In this document: positions 1 through 5,501 of the stretch, piece by piece | Numbering within the stretch: the stretch's first letter is position 1 | Layout: the number at the start of each line of letters is the position of its first letter | NCBI GenBank assembly: GCA_023430825.1 | Contig: JAEYYL010000399.1 | Location: forward strand, 1 to 9,330 | Origin: Verrucomicrobiota bacterium | GTDB lineage: Bacteria; Verrucomicrobiota; Verrucomicrobiia; Opitutales; Opitutaceae | Reading direction: 5' to 3' | Length of the DNA stretch: 9,330 nucleotides | Translations under genes and position numbers: made by a program | Notes under the pieces: generated by a model | Databases searched by the model: none | What the model saw: the letters and a program-made list of their open reading frames with translations, nothing else | What the model was told of the DNA's origin: nothing

Positions 1-8
1 GAAGGCGG

Positions 9-449
9 CTAACGCGCCGCGGCGAGCGCGACGCCGGGCAGCGAATAGACCGATGAGGTTTCGGGGACCGCGGGGGTGACCTCGCGGATCTTGAGCTGGC
101 GCACGCCGCCCGGCGTGGACCATTTCACGACGTCGCCGATGCGACAGCCCAGCAGCGCCGTGCCGATGGGCGCGAGGATCGACAGTCGTTTCCGGTCGAC
201 ATCGGCGCGATCCGGGAAGACGAGCGTGTATTTTTCGACCTCGCTCGTGCCGAGGTCTTCGTATTCGACGGTGGAGTTCATCGTCACGACGCCGGCGGGA
301 ATCGCCGCGGCGTCGATCACGGCGGCGCGATCCAACTCCTCGCGGAGGTTGCGGAGCGCGGTGTTGACGTTCGAGTAGAGCGCCGTGGCCAGCAGCAGCC
401 GGAGTTTGGCGTAGTCGTCCTGGGTGATGTAGATCGGATTATGGTTCAT
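9..449 (-). CDS. rnk: Rnk-type nucleoside diphosphate kinase regulator (GreA/GreB C-terminal fold)
   Basis: This encodes a 146-residue cytoplasmic protein of the Rnk family, relatives of GreA/GreB that bind RNA polymerase and were first described as regulators of nucleoside diphosphate kinase levels. Residues 1-50 look like the short helical N-terminal region (YITQDDYAKL, then a helix rich in Leu and Arg). Residues 52-125 carry the FKBP-like GreA/GreB C-terminal domain, with the family signatures VVTMNSTVEYEDL (54-66), YTLVFPDRADVD (74-85), LSILAPIGTALLG (89-101) and GDVVKW (105-110). About 20 unconserved residues follow. The start at 449 was chosen because homology begins at MNHNPIYIT; upstream in-frame codons give low-complexity Arg/Pro/Ala sequence. 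No Shine-Dalgarno motif is seen; the leader is C/A-rich. It stands alone, with a long gap behind it. Family assignment is confident; the exact physiological role is known only by analogy. Confidence 0.9.
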   Translation of the reverse strand: MNHNPIYITQDDYAKLRLLLATALYSNVNTALRNLREELDRAAVIDAAAIPAGVVTMNSTVEYEDLGTSEVEKYTLVFPDRADVDRKRLSILAPIGTALLGCRIGDVVKWSTPGGVRQLKIREVTPAVPETSSVYSLPGVALAAAR

Positions 450-553
450 GATGACGTTTGGTTTTGGGTTGGGGTTGGACCGCCGGCCCCGCGGCGCGGT
501 GGGCGTGCGGGAGTGCGGCGAAGAAAATGGGGCGAGGCCGGTTGAGCGGCCGG

Positions 554-572
554 GGCCGGCGGGGCGCCGGCC
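554..572. other. GC hairpin in the rnk leader region
   Basis: A perfect 7-bp inverted repeat, GGCCGGC (554-560) with GCCGGCC (566-572), is separated by five bases. It lies about 105 bases upstream of the rnk start codon. No T-run follows on either strand, so it does not look like a classic intrinsic terminator. It may be a leader structure or simply GC-rich background. Confidence 0.45.
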
Positions 573-681
573 GTGAGGGGATAGACAGGCTGCGGCAGCG
601 GCGGGCAACGCGCGCACGCGCGAGTCGGATGCGCGGCGGTCGGACCGTGAACGAACTCCCGGCACCGTGCTTCAGGTTCCG

Positions 682-702
682 CCGCGCGGCTCAACCGCGC
701 GG
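682..702. other. 8-bp perfect stem-loop with extended base
   Basis: CCGCGCGG (682-689) is repeated in inverted sense at 695-702 around the loop CTCAA. The base extends through an internal bulge by AGGT (674-677) with ACCT (704-707). No T-run follows. It could be a transcript-end or leader structure for a minus-strand transcript entering rnk; the role is unknown. Confidence 0.5.
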
Positions 703-717
703 GACCTTCAGCTCACG

Positions 718-735
718 GCCCGGGCGAACCCGGGC
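718..735. other. 7-bp hairpin with a TTCG tetraloop on the minus strand
   Basis: GCCCGGG (718-724) pairs perfectly with CCCGGGC (729-735) around the loop CGAA. Read on the minus strand the loop is TTCG closed by G and C, close to the very stable UUCG tetraloop class. It is 16 bases from the next stem-loop at 682-702. No T-tract follows on either strand. It may be a stable leader hairpin or a Rho-dependent or structural transcript end. Confidence 0.5.
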
Positions 736-839
736 AGGATATAGAACGCAAGCACCGCCGCCGTCTGGAGGCGGGCGCAGAAAAAGGATTTCTGTGGCGT
801 GTTCGGGTTCAATCTATGGCCACGTGTGCGCTCGAAAAA

Positions 840-1005
840 AAGTTTGTCAAGCCCTCAAGCGCTTTCCGCCGGCGTCCGCACTCGATCGGGTGTATCGACA
901 AAATAGATACGAGCCGCGCGGACCCTCGCGGCGCGCGAAATCTTCTAGCGCGGATCAGTCCCGCTCACGTTTGCGCGCGAAGTGCCCGGCGGGCTTGACA
1001 AGTTT
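840..1005. other. Long-range inverted pair; possible structured RNA
   Basis: AAGTTTGTCAAGCCC (840-854) and GGGCTTGACAAGTTT (991-1005) are inverted copies: 11 bp perfect, extending to 15 pairs as RNA with two G-U wobbles. Just inside, GCGCTT (859-864) can pair with AAGTGC (980-985). Further in lie local hairpins GTATC/GATAC (892-896 with 906-910) and GCCGCG/CGCGGC (913-918 with 927-932). The whole would be a rod-like RNA of about 166 nt with internal loops, similar in outline to 6S-type RNAs. No promoter or terminator is clear and the strand is undecided. Chance pairing in GC-rich DNA is a real alternative. Confidence 0.25.
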
Positions 1006-1416
1006 GCGTGCGTGGCCGTTGGTCCACGCAACTCCCCGCCCCATGTCGTCGTTTCACTCCGATTTTTCACCGTCGCTTCAGGCGGTTGTCATCTGTCCGG
1101 TCGCCGCCGGCGCCGTGAACTGAGGGGTCGCTCGAGCTTTTTCGAGACGGCCCGCCCGGATCATCCGCGCCGGCCGCAAACGCCCCCTGGGCGCTCGGGC
1201 TTCGCCCGCGGCTCTCGTCGGTCGCGGGGTCGATCAAACGACCCAGCGACGCAGGAAACTAGATCGTAGTTTTCCCCGCGCCACGACGCAGGCTGCCGGC
1301 GAGCGGCCGACTGCCTCCGGGGATTTCATCGGGAGCCGGTTCACCCCGGCTTGCGATTTGTGGTCAGGTTTTCGGCGGAACGTCCTGCGCGTTCCGAGTC
1401 TGCTGTTCGATTCACC

Positions 1417-1435
1417 GACATTCGCACCGAATGTC
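1417..1435. promoter_or_regulatory. 19-bp inverted repeat before the S30AE gene
   Basis: GACATTC (1417-1423) and GAATGTC (1429-1435) form a perfect 7-bp inverted repeat around GCACC, ending 15 bases before the ATG at 1451. It is followed by the AT-rich ATTTGTTAT, unusual for this region. It could be a repressor operator, or a 5'-UTR hairpin influencing translation or premature termination. The sequence does not decide which. Confidence 0.45.
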
Positions 1436-1450
1436 ATTTGTTATCCTCCT

Positions 1451-1825
1451 ATGATCCCAACCCCGACCTCCTCCTCCTCGAAACTTCTGCTGCGCGGCAT
1501 CCATCTCGGCCTCACCGCCGCGATGAGAACGGCGCTCGAAACGAAAGCGGAACGGCTCTTCCGTCACGAGCCGCGGATTCTGCGCGTGCGCATCGATGTC
1601 GAGCCCGACTGGAACGGAAGGACGCGGGTGTTCACCGCCAAGGGTCGGGTCGAGATCGCAGGGCCGGACTTGACGGCATCGGTGACGACGCCCGACGCCT
1701 ACTCGTCGATCAATCTGCTGATCGACAAACTGGACCGCCGGCTGCGCAAGCGCACGACCGCGGTCATCCGCCGGCGCACCTCGGACGACATCCGGTCTCG
1801 GCCGGCCGCCCTGCTCGCCGATTGA
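1451..1825 (+). CDS. hpf: Short ribosome hibernation promoting factor (S30AE/HPF-RaiA domain)
   Basis: This encodes a 124-residue cytoplasmic protein of the HPF/RaiA family, which binds the 30S decoding region in stationary phase or stress and silences ribosomes. The S30AE domain spans about residues 11-103: first strand KLLLRGIHLGLT, helix AAMRTALETKAERLF, strands ILRVRIDVEPDW and TRVFTAKGRVEI, then the conserved segment AYSSINLLIDKLDRRLRKRT (84-102). A basic tail of about 20 residues follows. The C-terminal dimerisation domain of long HPF is absent, so this is the short form. I chose the ATG at 1451, since the open frame upstream has no homology. The bases directly before it are CCTCCT, the opposite of a Shine-Dalgarno motif. 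A 19-bp inverted repeat sits just upstream. Short HPF and RaiA cannot be told apart by eye. Confidence 0.85.
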   Translation: MIPTPTSSSSKLLLRGIHLGLTAAMRTALETKAERLFRHEPRILRVRIDVEPDWNGRTRVFTAKGRVEIAGPDLTASVTTPDAYSSINLLIDKLDRRLRKRTTAVIRRRTSDDIRSRPAALLAD

Positions 1826-1922
1826 CCCGTTTCGGCGGGGCGCGTCGCGCAACGGTGCGATGTGCTCCGCCGCCGGGCACCGCTTTGCCCTTCGCCTTCC
1901 CGCGGCCGGCTGGCCGGCTCGC

Positions 1923-1939
1923 GCGGCTCGGCGAGCCGC
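1923..1939 (+). terminator. Hairpin between the S30AE and aldo/keto reductase genes
   Basis: GCGGCTC (1923-1929) pairs with GAGCCGC (1933-1939) around GGC, followed by ATTTCTCC. This 7-bp stem in the 146-bp gap could end the upstream transcript or lie in the leader of the next gene. The following T content is too low for a confident intrinsic terminator. Confidence 0.3.
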
Positions 1940-1971
1940 ATTTCTCCAACTCCCTTCATTCCTCTCTCCCC

Positions 1972-3006
1972 ATGACTCCCATGATCAAACAGCGCTCGCT
2001 CGGCCGGACCGGCCTCAACGTTTCCGAACTGTGCCTCGGCACGATGCATTTCGGCTGGAAAACCGATGAAGGCACTTCGTTCGCCATCATGGACGCGTTC
2101 CATGCGGCGGGCGGAAATTTCCTGCAGGCGGCAGCGGTGACGCCGCAGTTCTCGCTGCCCTCGATCTCGACGACGCTCGCCGAAGAGGTGGTGGGCCGCT
2201 GGCATCAGTCGCGCCGCATTCCGCGCCGCGATCTCGTGCTGGCGACGCGCTTGAACCTGCGCCTTCCGCGGGAACTCGGCTTGGATGTTCGCAACGTCGT
2301 GCGCGAAAGCGTGGCCGCGAGCCTGCAGCGGCTGAAAGTGGACTACCTGGATCTGCTCGTGGTCGAGTGGAACGAGGAGCTGCTGCCGAAGGAACGGTTG
2401 CTCGACGCCTTCAATGCGGTGGTGCGCGATTGCTCGGTCCGCTACGTCGGCGTGGCGAATTTCCCGGCCTGGCGTGTCGTCGACTGCATCGCGCTCGCCT
2501 TTCAGCGCAACGCCGCCCGGATGGAGACGGTGCAGGGCGACTACTCGCTCATGACTCGCGCGCGCTACGAGCCCGAGACGATGGCGCTGTGTCACGAACA
2601 CCGGCTCGGCTTTGTGGCGTCGTCCCCGCTGGCCGGCGGTTTCCTCGTGGGGAGAGCGCGCGCCTCGGGTTCCGCCGACTGGAGCCGGCGCAAATGGATT
2701 CTCGATCGCTTTCAGAACACCTACGGCGACGCGGCGCGGGCGGCAGTGGCCGGCGTCGCGGCCCGGCACGACGCGAGCCCCGGCCAGATCGCCCTGGCGT
2801 GGGTGTTGAACAACCCGACGGTTTCGTCGGCCATGATCGGGGTCCGCTCGGAGGTGGAATTGCACGAGCTCGTCACGGCCGGCGAGATTGCGCTCACGTC
2901 GCGCGACTTGCGCGAACTCGCCGAAGCGACGGCGCTCGAGGAAGTGCGGATCGCGCATCCTCCGCTTCTGCCCAAACGCCGGCGGGCGGAGGCGCTGACG
3001 GTGTGA
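1972..3006 (+). CDS. Aldo/keto reductase-fold protein lacking the catalytic tetrad (probable pseudoenzyme)
   Basis: This 344-residue protein has the full aldo/keto reductase TIM-barrel pattern: start RSLGRTGLNVSELCLGTMHFG (8-28), VRESVAASLQRLKVDYLDLL (110-129), YVGVANF (158-164), VQGDYSL (187-193), SSPLAGGFLVG (217-227), SPGQIALAWVL (269-279) and MIGVRSEVEL (288-297). The four residues that define the active site are all changed. The usual F-[DN]-T-A-D-x-Y motif reads FLQAAAVT (50-57), placing Ala55 at the catalytic Asp and Thr57 at the catalytic Tyr; the Lys is Arg93 (VLATRL) and the His is Glu132 (LVVEW). Ser217 replaces the Tyr that normally stacks on nicotinamide. Arg292 and Ser293, in the cofactor-phosphate region, remain. 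The frame is intact, so it is not a decayed gene. It probably does not reduce carbonyls; it may bind NADP(H) or a protein. The start at 1972 (alternative ATG at 1981) follows a C/T-rich leader. Confidence 0.85.
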   Translation: MTPMIKQRSLGRTGLNVSELCLGTMHFGWKTDEGTSFAIMDAFHAAGGNFLQAAAVTPQFSLPSISTTLAEEVVGRWHQSRRIPRRDLVLATRLNLRLPRELGLDVRNVVRESVAASLQRLKVDYLDLLVVEWNEELLPKERLLDAFNAVVRDCSVRYVGVANFPAWRVVDCIALAFQRNAARMETVQGDYSLMTRARYEPETMALCHEHRLGFVASSPLAGGFLVGRARASGSADWSRRKWILDRFQNTYGDAARAAVAGVAARHDASPGQIALAWVLNNPTVSSAMIGVRSEVELHELVTAGEIALTSRDLRELAEATALEEVRIAHPPLLPKRRRAEALTV

Positions 3007-3032
3007 CGCGTCGGCGGGAACGGCGCGAGCGA

Positions 3033-3058
3033 GGCGGACTACGGCAGCCCCCTCCGCC
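3033..3058. terminator. Weak bidirectional terminator candidate between convergent genes
   Basis: GGCGGA (3033-3038) pairs with TCCGCC (3053-3058) over a 14-base loop in the 77-bp gap between the converging ends of the aldo/keto reductase-like gene and the small minus-strand gene. There is no T-run. The position suits a transcript end, but the structure is modest. Confidence 0.25.
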
Positions 3059-3083
3059 GGGCCCGTCCGGCGCCTCCCGCTGC

Positions 3084-3326
3084 TTACAACTGCAGGTTTT
3101 TCACCTCGATCAGGCCGTTCAACATGAGGACGACCGATTGCACCATCGGACAAGGCGGACAGGAAAACCGCACGCGGTCGCGCACGTAAGCGATGTCCTC
3201 GACGGAGAGCTTTTTCATCTCGTCGTTGATCTCCCGCAGCAATGCTTCGTCGCGCATGTCCTGAGGGCCGGCGGCCAGGCGGCGCAGTGCTTCGCGGACA
3301 CGGGGAGTAAGGGAACGGCGGTTCAT
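3084..3326 (-). CDS. Small protein with a CPPC motif, function unknown
   Basis: This 80-residue protein is not one I recognise. It starts with a basic stretch (MNRRSLTPRVREALRRL), continues as charged helix (RDEALLREINDEMKKLSVEDIAYVRD, about 26-50, split here by no Pro), then FSCPPCP (54-60) with Cys56 and Cys59, and ends in a hydrophobic segment MVQSVVLMLNGLIEV (61-75). The CxxC pair could be redox-active or bind a metal; no second Cys pair is present. There is no signal peptide. The start at 3326 is preferred because upstream in-frame sequence is low-complexity. It converges on the aldo/keto reductase-like gene and is divergent from the VOC gene, with 206 bp between starts. Its even amino-acid mix and amphipathic pattern support a real gene. 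Confidence 0.6.
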   Translation of the reverse strand: MNRRSLTPRVREALRRLAAGPQDMRDEALLREINDEMKKLSVEDIAYVRDRVRFSCPPCPMVQSVVLMLNGLIEVKNLQL

Positions 3327-3532
3327 GTTCGATCGAGGGCGGGAACCTGCACACCCGGCTGCGAATGGCCAGCCGATCATCGGTTCGGCGGCCAGGCTCC
3401 GCGCGGCACCGCGCCGCGCACGCGAAGGAAACCCGGCGTAGCAAACCGGTCCTCCAAAGTTCGAGTGACAAAGATGTCGCCAGGCGCGGTGCACTGCCGC
3501 ACTTCGTTCCTGCCCCCACCTCCACTTACCCC

Positions 3533-3997
3533 ATGATCGTCCGCCAACTCGCCCATCTCTGTTTCTTCACTCACCAACTCGACGTCATGGTCGGGTTCTA
3601 CCGCGACAAGCTCGGCTTTCCCGTCGCGTTCACGATGCGCAACGACGACGGCTTCCAATTCGGCTACTACTTCGACTTGGGCAACCATACCTTCCTCGAA
3701 ATTTTCGACCAGGCCGGAGCGACGAAGATGTGGGGTGGGGATTCAACGCCGCGCAAACGAAACGACGGCGTTTATTTCGGGCACTTCTGTCTCGAGATTC
3801 TGGGCCTGGAGGAAACCTGCGCCGAGCTTCGCGCCCGTGGCGTGGAAATTCGGCGCCCGATCAAAACCGGCATCGATCATTCGCGGCAGGCGTGGATCGA
3901 AGACCCGGACGGGAATTCCATCGAACTCATGGAATACACGGCGAAGAGCCTCCAGTTGACGGCGGGCGTGCAGGGCCGGCACGAACCGACGGCCTGA
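3533..3997 (+). CDS. VOC/glyoxalase-fold metalloenzyme
   Basis: This 154-residue cytoplasmic protein belongs to the vicinal oxygen chelate superfamily (glyoxalase I, dioxygenases, related lyases). Two beta-alpha-beta-beta-beta modules are visible: residues 4-58 (LAHLCFFTHQLDVMVGFYRDKLGF, then TFLEIFD) and 80-135 (VYFGHFCLEI, CAELRARGVEI, then AWIEDPDGNSIELMEY). The likely metal ligands are His8, Glu56, His84 and Glu131, all at the expected positions, so unlike the aldo/keto reductase neighbour it looks catalytically intact. FYRDKLGF and DPDGNSIEL are hallmark motifs. The last 19 residues are unconserved. The start ATG at 3533 follows a C/T-rich leader, with no Shine-Dalgarno motif. Substrate cannot be read from sequence; lactoylglutathione lyase is possible but not shown. 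Confidence 0.85.
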   Translation: MIVRQLAHLCFFTHQLDVMVGFYRDKLGFPVAFTMRNDDGFQFGYYFDLGNHTFLEIFDQAGATKMWGGDSTPRKRNDGVYFGHFCLEILGLEETCAELRARGVEIRRPIKTGIDHSRQAWIEDPDGNSIELMEYTAKSLQLTAGVQGRHEPTA

Positions 3998-4024
3998 ACC
4001 GGCCGATCGCGGCGCTCCGCCGGT
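3998..4024 (+). terminator. Possible transcript-end hairpin after the VOC gene
   Basis: ACCGGC (3998-4003) pairs with GCCGGT (4019-4024), with an inner GGCG/CGCC stem (4011-4014 with 4018-4021). It starts one base after the VOC stop codon. No T-tract follows, so it is at best a weak intrinsic terminator. Confidence 0.25.
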
Positions 4025-4050
4025 CGAGCGCGCGCTGCAAACGCCGCCGG

Positions 4051-4083
4051 GCTTCGAAGCAGCGCGCCAAAGCCACGCGTGGC
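4051..4083. promoter_or_regulatory. Two adjacent perfect palindromes upstream of the esterase gene
   Basis: GCTTCGAAGC (4051-4060) is a 10-bp perfect palindrome, and GCCACGCGTGGC (4072-4083) is a 12-bp perfect palindrome with a central CG, 11 bases further on. They lie in front of the first gene of the exported-enzyme group. Even-length CG-centred palindromes are typical of LacI-family operators, so control by a sugar-responsive repressor is possible, but no regulator gene is in the window. If translation really starts at 4146 or 4170 instead of 4089, the spacing to the gene suits an operator. Confidence 0.35.
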
Positions 4084-4088
4084 GTCGA

Positions 4089-5348
4089 ATGACGGTCATG
4101 CGCGATGCCGCTCGGCATTCCCCGGCAATTCTCTCTCGTAACGGCGTGCAACTCGTTACCCCCGTTCCCCTGCATCGTCGTCTCTGCGTCGCCGCCTTCC
4201 TCCTCGCCTCCGCGCTCGCCTCCGCGCAGCAGGCGAACGTCAATCTCGACTGGGACCCGCAGCGCAACACCGAAAACCTCACCCCCTTCAGCGCGCCGCT
4301 CAATTCGCCCGAGGTGCACGACGACCGCACCGTCACGTTTCGCGTGAAAGCGCCCCACGCGCAGAAGGTCGAACTCAACGGCGCCGTGCTCGCCGCCCTC
4401 GGACGCAATTGGGGCGAGACCGAACCCTTCACCAAGGGCGCCGACGGCATTTGGACGCTCACGCTCGGTCCGCTTCGTCCCGATCTTTACGCCTACCTCA
4501 TCCGCATCGACGGCGTGCAGGTCGCCGATCCGAGCAACACGCAGGCTGCGTTTACCGGCATGCCGCCCTACAGCCAGCTCATCGTCCACGGGGACGGCCC
4601 GGCTTACTACGACGCGCGCAACGTCCCGCACGGCGCGATCACCCGTCACATATACCACTCCGATGTCACGTCGGGCGAACGCGACCTCTACGTTTACACG
4701 CCGCCCGGCTACGACCGCACGAAAACCTATCCCGTGCTCTACCTCGTCGGCGGCAGCGGCGAGTTGCCGCACAACTGGATCTACGACGGCCGGGTGAACT
4801 TCATCATGGACAACCTGCTCGCCGAGCAAAAGGCGGAGCCGATGGTGATCGTCATCCCGAACAACCAGGTCGTCCACCGCAACCATCCGAAACACGTCGA
4901 GCTGACCTTCAAGAAATTCGAGACCGAACTGCGCCAGCACGTGATCCCGCTCGTCGAGCGCGAGTATGCCGTGCGGCGCGATCCCCGCGGCCGCGCGCTT
5001 TCCGGTCTCTCGATGGGCGGCCGCCACACGATGTTCGTCGGCTTCAACTCGCTCGATCTCTTCGCCAACTTCGGCGTGCTCAGCGCGGGCGACGCCGACA
5101 CGGAGAAAACCTTCGCCACCTTTCTGAACACGCCCGACGTGAACGCGAAGATCGATTACCTCTTCGTCGGCCTCGGCACGATCGAGGCAAAAGGCCGCTT
5201 CGGCGAACGAAGCGAGAACCTGCGGCAGGCGCTGGAAAAGCACGGCATCAAGCACGAGTATTACGTGGGCGGATACACCGCGCACGACTGGGCCACCTGG
5301 CGCCACCTGCTGCACGAGCGGTTCCTGCCGAATCTCTGGCGCAAATAA
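4089..5348 (+). CDS. Exported esterase, E-set domain plus CE1/esterase-D-like domain (altered triad)
   Basis: This is a 419-residue exported protein. A signal peptide runs to about residue 47 (hydrophobic core CVAAFLLASALASA before QQ). An immunoglobulin-like E-set/CBM48-type domain covers about 76-165 (TVTFRVKAPHAQKVELNG, YAYLIRIDGVQVADP). An alpha/beta-hydrolase domain of the feruloyl/acetyl-xylan esterase type follows (about 185-415; DLYVYTPPGYD, GLSMGG). Ser308 is the nucleophile and His399 (AHDWATWR) the general base. Where the second esterase here has Asp, this one has Glu366 (GTIEA), and the usual HG oxyanion motif is GG (Gly221-Gly222). It may still be active, as Glu serves as the acid in other hydrolases, or may have shifted in function. 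The start is uncertain: the 4089 ATG gives a long 30-residue pre-signal stretch; GTG at 4146 or CTG at 4170 (after a C/T-rich leader) would give a normal signal peptide. Confidence 0.85.
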   Translation: MTVMRDAARHSPAILSRNGVQLVTPVPLHRRLCVAAFLLASALASAQQANVNLDWDPQRNTENLTPFSAPLNSPEVHDDRTVTFRVKAPHAQKVELNGAVLAALGRNWGETEPFTKGADGIWTLTLGPLRPDLYAYLIRIDGVQVADPSNTQAAFTGMPPYSQLIVHGDGPAYYDARNVPHGAITRHIYHSDVTSGERDLYVYTPPGYDRTKTYPVLYLVGGSGELPHNWIYDGRVNFIMDNLLAEQKAEPMVIVIPNNQVVHRNHPKHVELTFKKFETELRQHVIPLVEREYAVRRDPRGRALSGLSMGGRHTMFVGFNSLDLFANFGVLSAGDADTEKTFATFLNTPDVNAKIDYLFVGLGTIEAKGRFGERSENLRQALEKHGIKHEYYVGGYTAHDWATWRHLLHERFLPNLWRK

Positions 5349-5390
5349 TTCCTCGTCCCGCCGACATGACCCACGGTTGGTGGATTGAGG

Positions 5391-5475
5391 GTAGGAGCCT
5401 GCTCGCCGGCGATGCCGACGTGGCTCGCGGCGTGAGCAGCGGGATCGTTAGCGCAGAGGCCTGCCGATAGGCTCC
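5391..5475. repeat. REP-like palindromic element (GTAG-headed, inverted pair)
   Basis: The gap between the first esterase and the carboxylesterase carries nested inverted repeats. The left end is GTAGGAGCCTGCTCGCCGGC (from 5391), and the right end read on the minus strand begins CGGAGCCTATCGGC. The outer arms are GGAGCCT (5394-5400) with AGGCTCC (5469-5475). Inner arms are CTGCTC (5399-5404) with GAGCAG (5434-5439), and GAGCC (5395-5399) with GGCTC (5422-5426) as an alternative fold. A GTAG/GGAG head followed by an imperfect palindrome, in inverted pairs, is the hallmark of REP elements mobilised by RAYT transposases. No RAYT gene is in the window, and only one copy is visible. Confidence 0.5.
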
Positions 5476-5501
5476 GAGATAATGCTTTGTTCAGTTTTCC
5501 C

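Larger units (their letters stand above)
450..1450. other. About 1 kb intergenic region without a convincing gene
   Basis: Reading frames through this stretch, including one open on the plus strand from 458 to 1123 and minus-strand extensions of rnk, give Arg/Pro/Ala/Gly-rich low-complexity translations with no recognisable domain. I treat them as GC-driven open frames. The region holds the leaders of rnk (minus) and of the S30AE gene (plus), three strong GC hairpins (554-572, 682-702, 718-735), a small hairpin at 778-794 (CAGAAA/TTTCTG), a long-range inverted pair (840-854 with 991-1005), and a 19-bp inverted repeat just before the S30AE gene. Two TTGACA hexamers, at 994-999 on the plus strand and 846-851 on the minus strand, lack a recognisable -10 box at normal spacing. 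I cannot place a promoter with confidence. Confidence 0.6.

Noticed and set aside
816..998. 60-codon frame within the possible structured RNA
   Set aside because: Cys/Arg/Ala-rich with no motif and no support for translation.
844..1001. Two TTGACA hexamers as divergent promoters
   Set aside because: No TATAAT-like hexamer at 16-18 bases downstream of either; better explained as arms of the inverted pair.
458..1123. 221-codon plus-strand open frame in the long gap
   Set aside because: Composition is Arg/Gly/Ala/Pro-rich, no conserved motif, crosses several strong hairpins; looks like chance openness.
1351..1971. N-terminal extension of the aldo/keto reductase-like protein
   Set aside because: It would overlap the hibernation factor in another frame and encodes low-complexity sequence; homology starts at 1972-1981.
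1699..3525. 608-codon minus-strand open frame opposite the aldo/keto reductase-like gene
   Set aside because: Arg/Ala/His-rich translation with no domain, exactly antisense to a well-supported gene; expected from GC-rich codon use.
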